From: an uncultured Isosphaeraceae bacterium
GTDB lineage: Bacteria; Planctomycetota; Planctomycetia; Isosphaerales; Isosphaeraceae
Direction: 5' to 3'
Assembly (NCBI GenBank): GCA_937907405.1
Contig: CALCIC010000506.1
Span: 1 to 6,182, forward strand
Length of the DNA stretch: 6,182 nt
Part shown: piece after piece, positions 6,026 to 6,182 of the stretch
Numbering within the stretch: the first letter of the stretch is position 1
Layout of the letters: each line of letters begins with the position of its first letter
Made by a program: the position numbers and the translations under genes
The notes under the pieces: model-generated
The model's database searches: none
What the model was told of the DNA's origin: nothing
What the model saw: the letters and a program-made list of their open reading frames with translations, nothing else

Positions 6026-6104
6026 GGGTTGGAGAAGGGAGGGCGAGGCTTCCGCCGAGCCCCACGCATGGCTCGGCGGGAGCCTCGCCCTCCCGGACCA
6101 GCCC
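6026..6104. repeat. REP-like long hairpin downstream of the oxidoreductase
   Basis: The arms 6037-6061 and 6070-6094 are 25 bp each, with 24 Watson-Crick pairs and one position that can form G-U in plus-strand RNA; the loop is the 8 bases 6062-6069. An outer 7-bp pair (6026-6032 with 6098-6104, again with one G-U) is separated from it by a small internal loop. The element starts about 30 bases after the stop codon. There is no T-run, so it is not a classical intrinsic terminator, though it could stop transcription or protect the mRNA end. Translated by chance it reads EGEAPAEP on the minus strand and GSAGASPS on the plus strand, strings I recall from many spurious planctomycete proteins, which points to a dispersed repeat. 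Confidence 0.8.
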
Positions 6105-6182
6105 TCGGCCCATGTGCAATCCGCGCTTAGAGCGATTTGCTTTCGGATCGCCTACAAGAATGGTTTGAGTTTGAAATGAGCA

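Noticed and set aside
4787..6168. Long open frames on both strands over the oxidoreductase
   Set aside because: All are shadows of the oxidoreductase frame, which alone shows family motifs from end to end.
6105..6182. Possible start of another gene at the right edge (ATG at 6176)
   Set aside because: Only two full codons are visible and there is no clear ribosome binding site; nothing can be supported.

Overview
This is a high-GC window (coding frames with mostly G or C in the third codon position). It carries two exported proteins with twin-arginine (Tat) signals, a secretin-like exported protein, a Gfo/Idh/MocA oxidoreductase of the kind planctomycetes carry in many copies, and a long REP-like hairpin. 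Together these suggest a planctomycete, most likely of the Isosphaeraceae type (Paludisphaera/Singulisphaera-like). The lineage is inferred from gene style and remembered patterns; no marker gene is present.

Layout from left to right. (1) Bases 1-1261, minus strand: a large Tat-exported protein of unknown function, open for 420 codons and cut by the left edge. (2) Bases 1262-1473: a divergent control region with a ribosome binding site for each flanking gene and two palindromes, each overlapping a -10-like hexamer. (3) Bases 1474-2130, plus strand: a small single-pass membrane protein of unknown function. (4) Bases 2131-2268: a convergent gap holding one copy of a repeat. (5) Bases 2269-3030, minus strand: a five-helix membrane protein of unknown function. 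(6) Bases 3140-4435, minus strand: a signal-peptide-bearing protein resembling a degenerate type II/III secretin, upstream of the membrane protein and perhaps co-transcribed with it. (7) Bases 4436-4765: a divergent non-coding region with a 9-G run and an inverted repeat. (8) Bases 4766-5995, plus strand: the Tat-exported Gfo/Idh/MocA oxidoreductase. (9) Bases 5996-6182: a strong 25-bp-arm hairpin and then slightly AT-richer sequence with no recognisable gene.

The most unusual observation is a perfect 37-bp direct repeat (61 bp with 55 identities when extended). It encodes the last residues of the secretin-like protein, and it recurs just after the neighbouring membrane protein gene, in frame with that gene and ending at an equivalent stop codon. 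The membrane protein's own TGA lies 29 sense codons before that second stop. This could be a shared C-terminal tail lost by a premature stop, the trace of a tail duplication, or a repeat-flanked cassette.

The genes do not form an obvious pathway. The common theme is the cell envelope: two Tat-exported proteins, a secretin-like periplasmic or outer-membrane protein, and two inner-membrane proteins. No CRISPR array, tRNA, rRNA, transposase or recognisable defence system was found.
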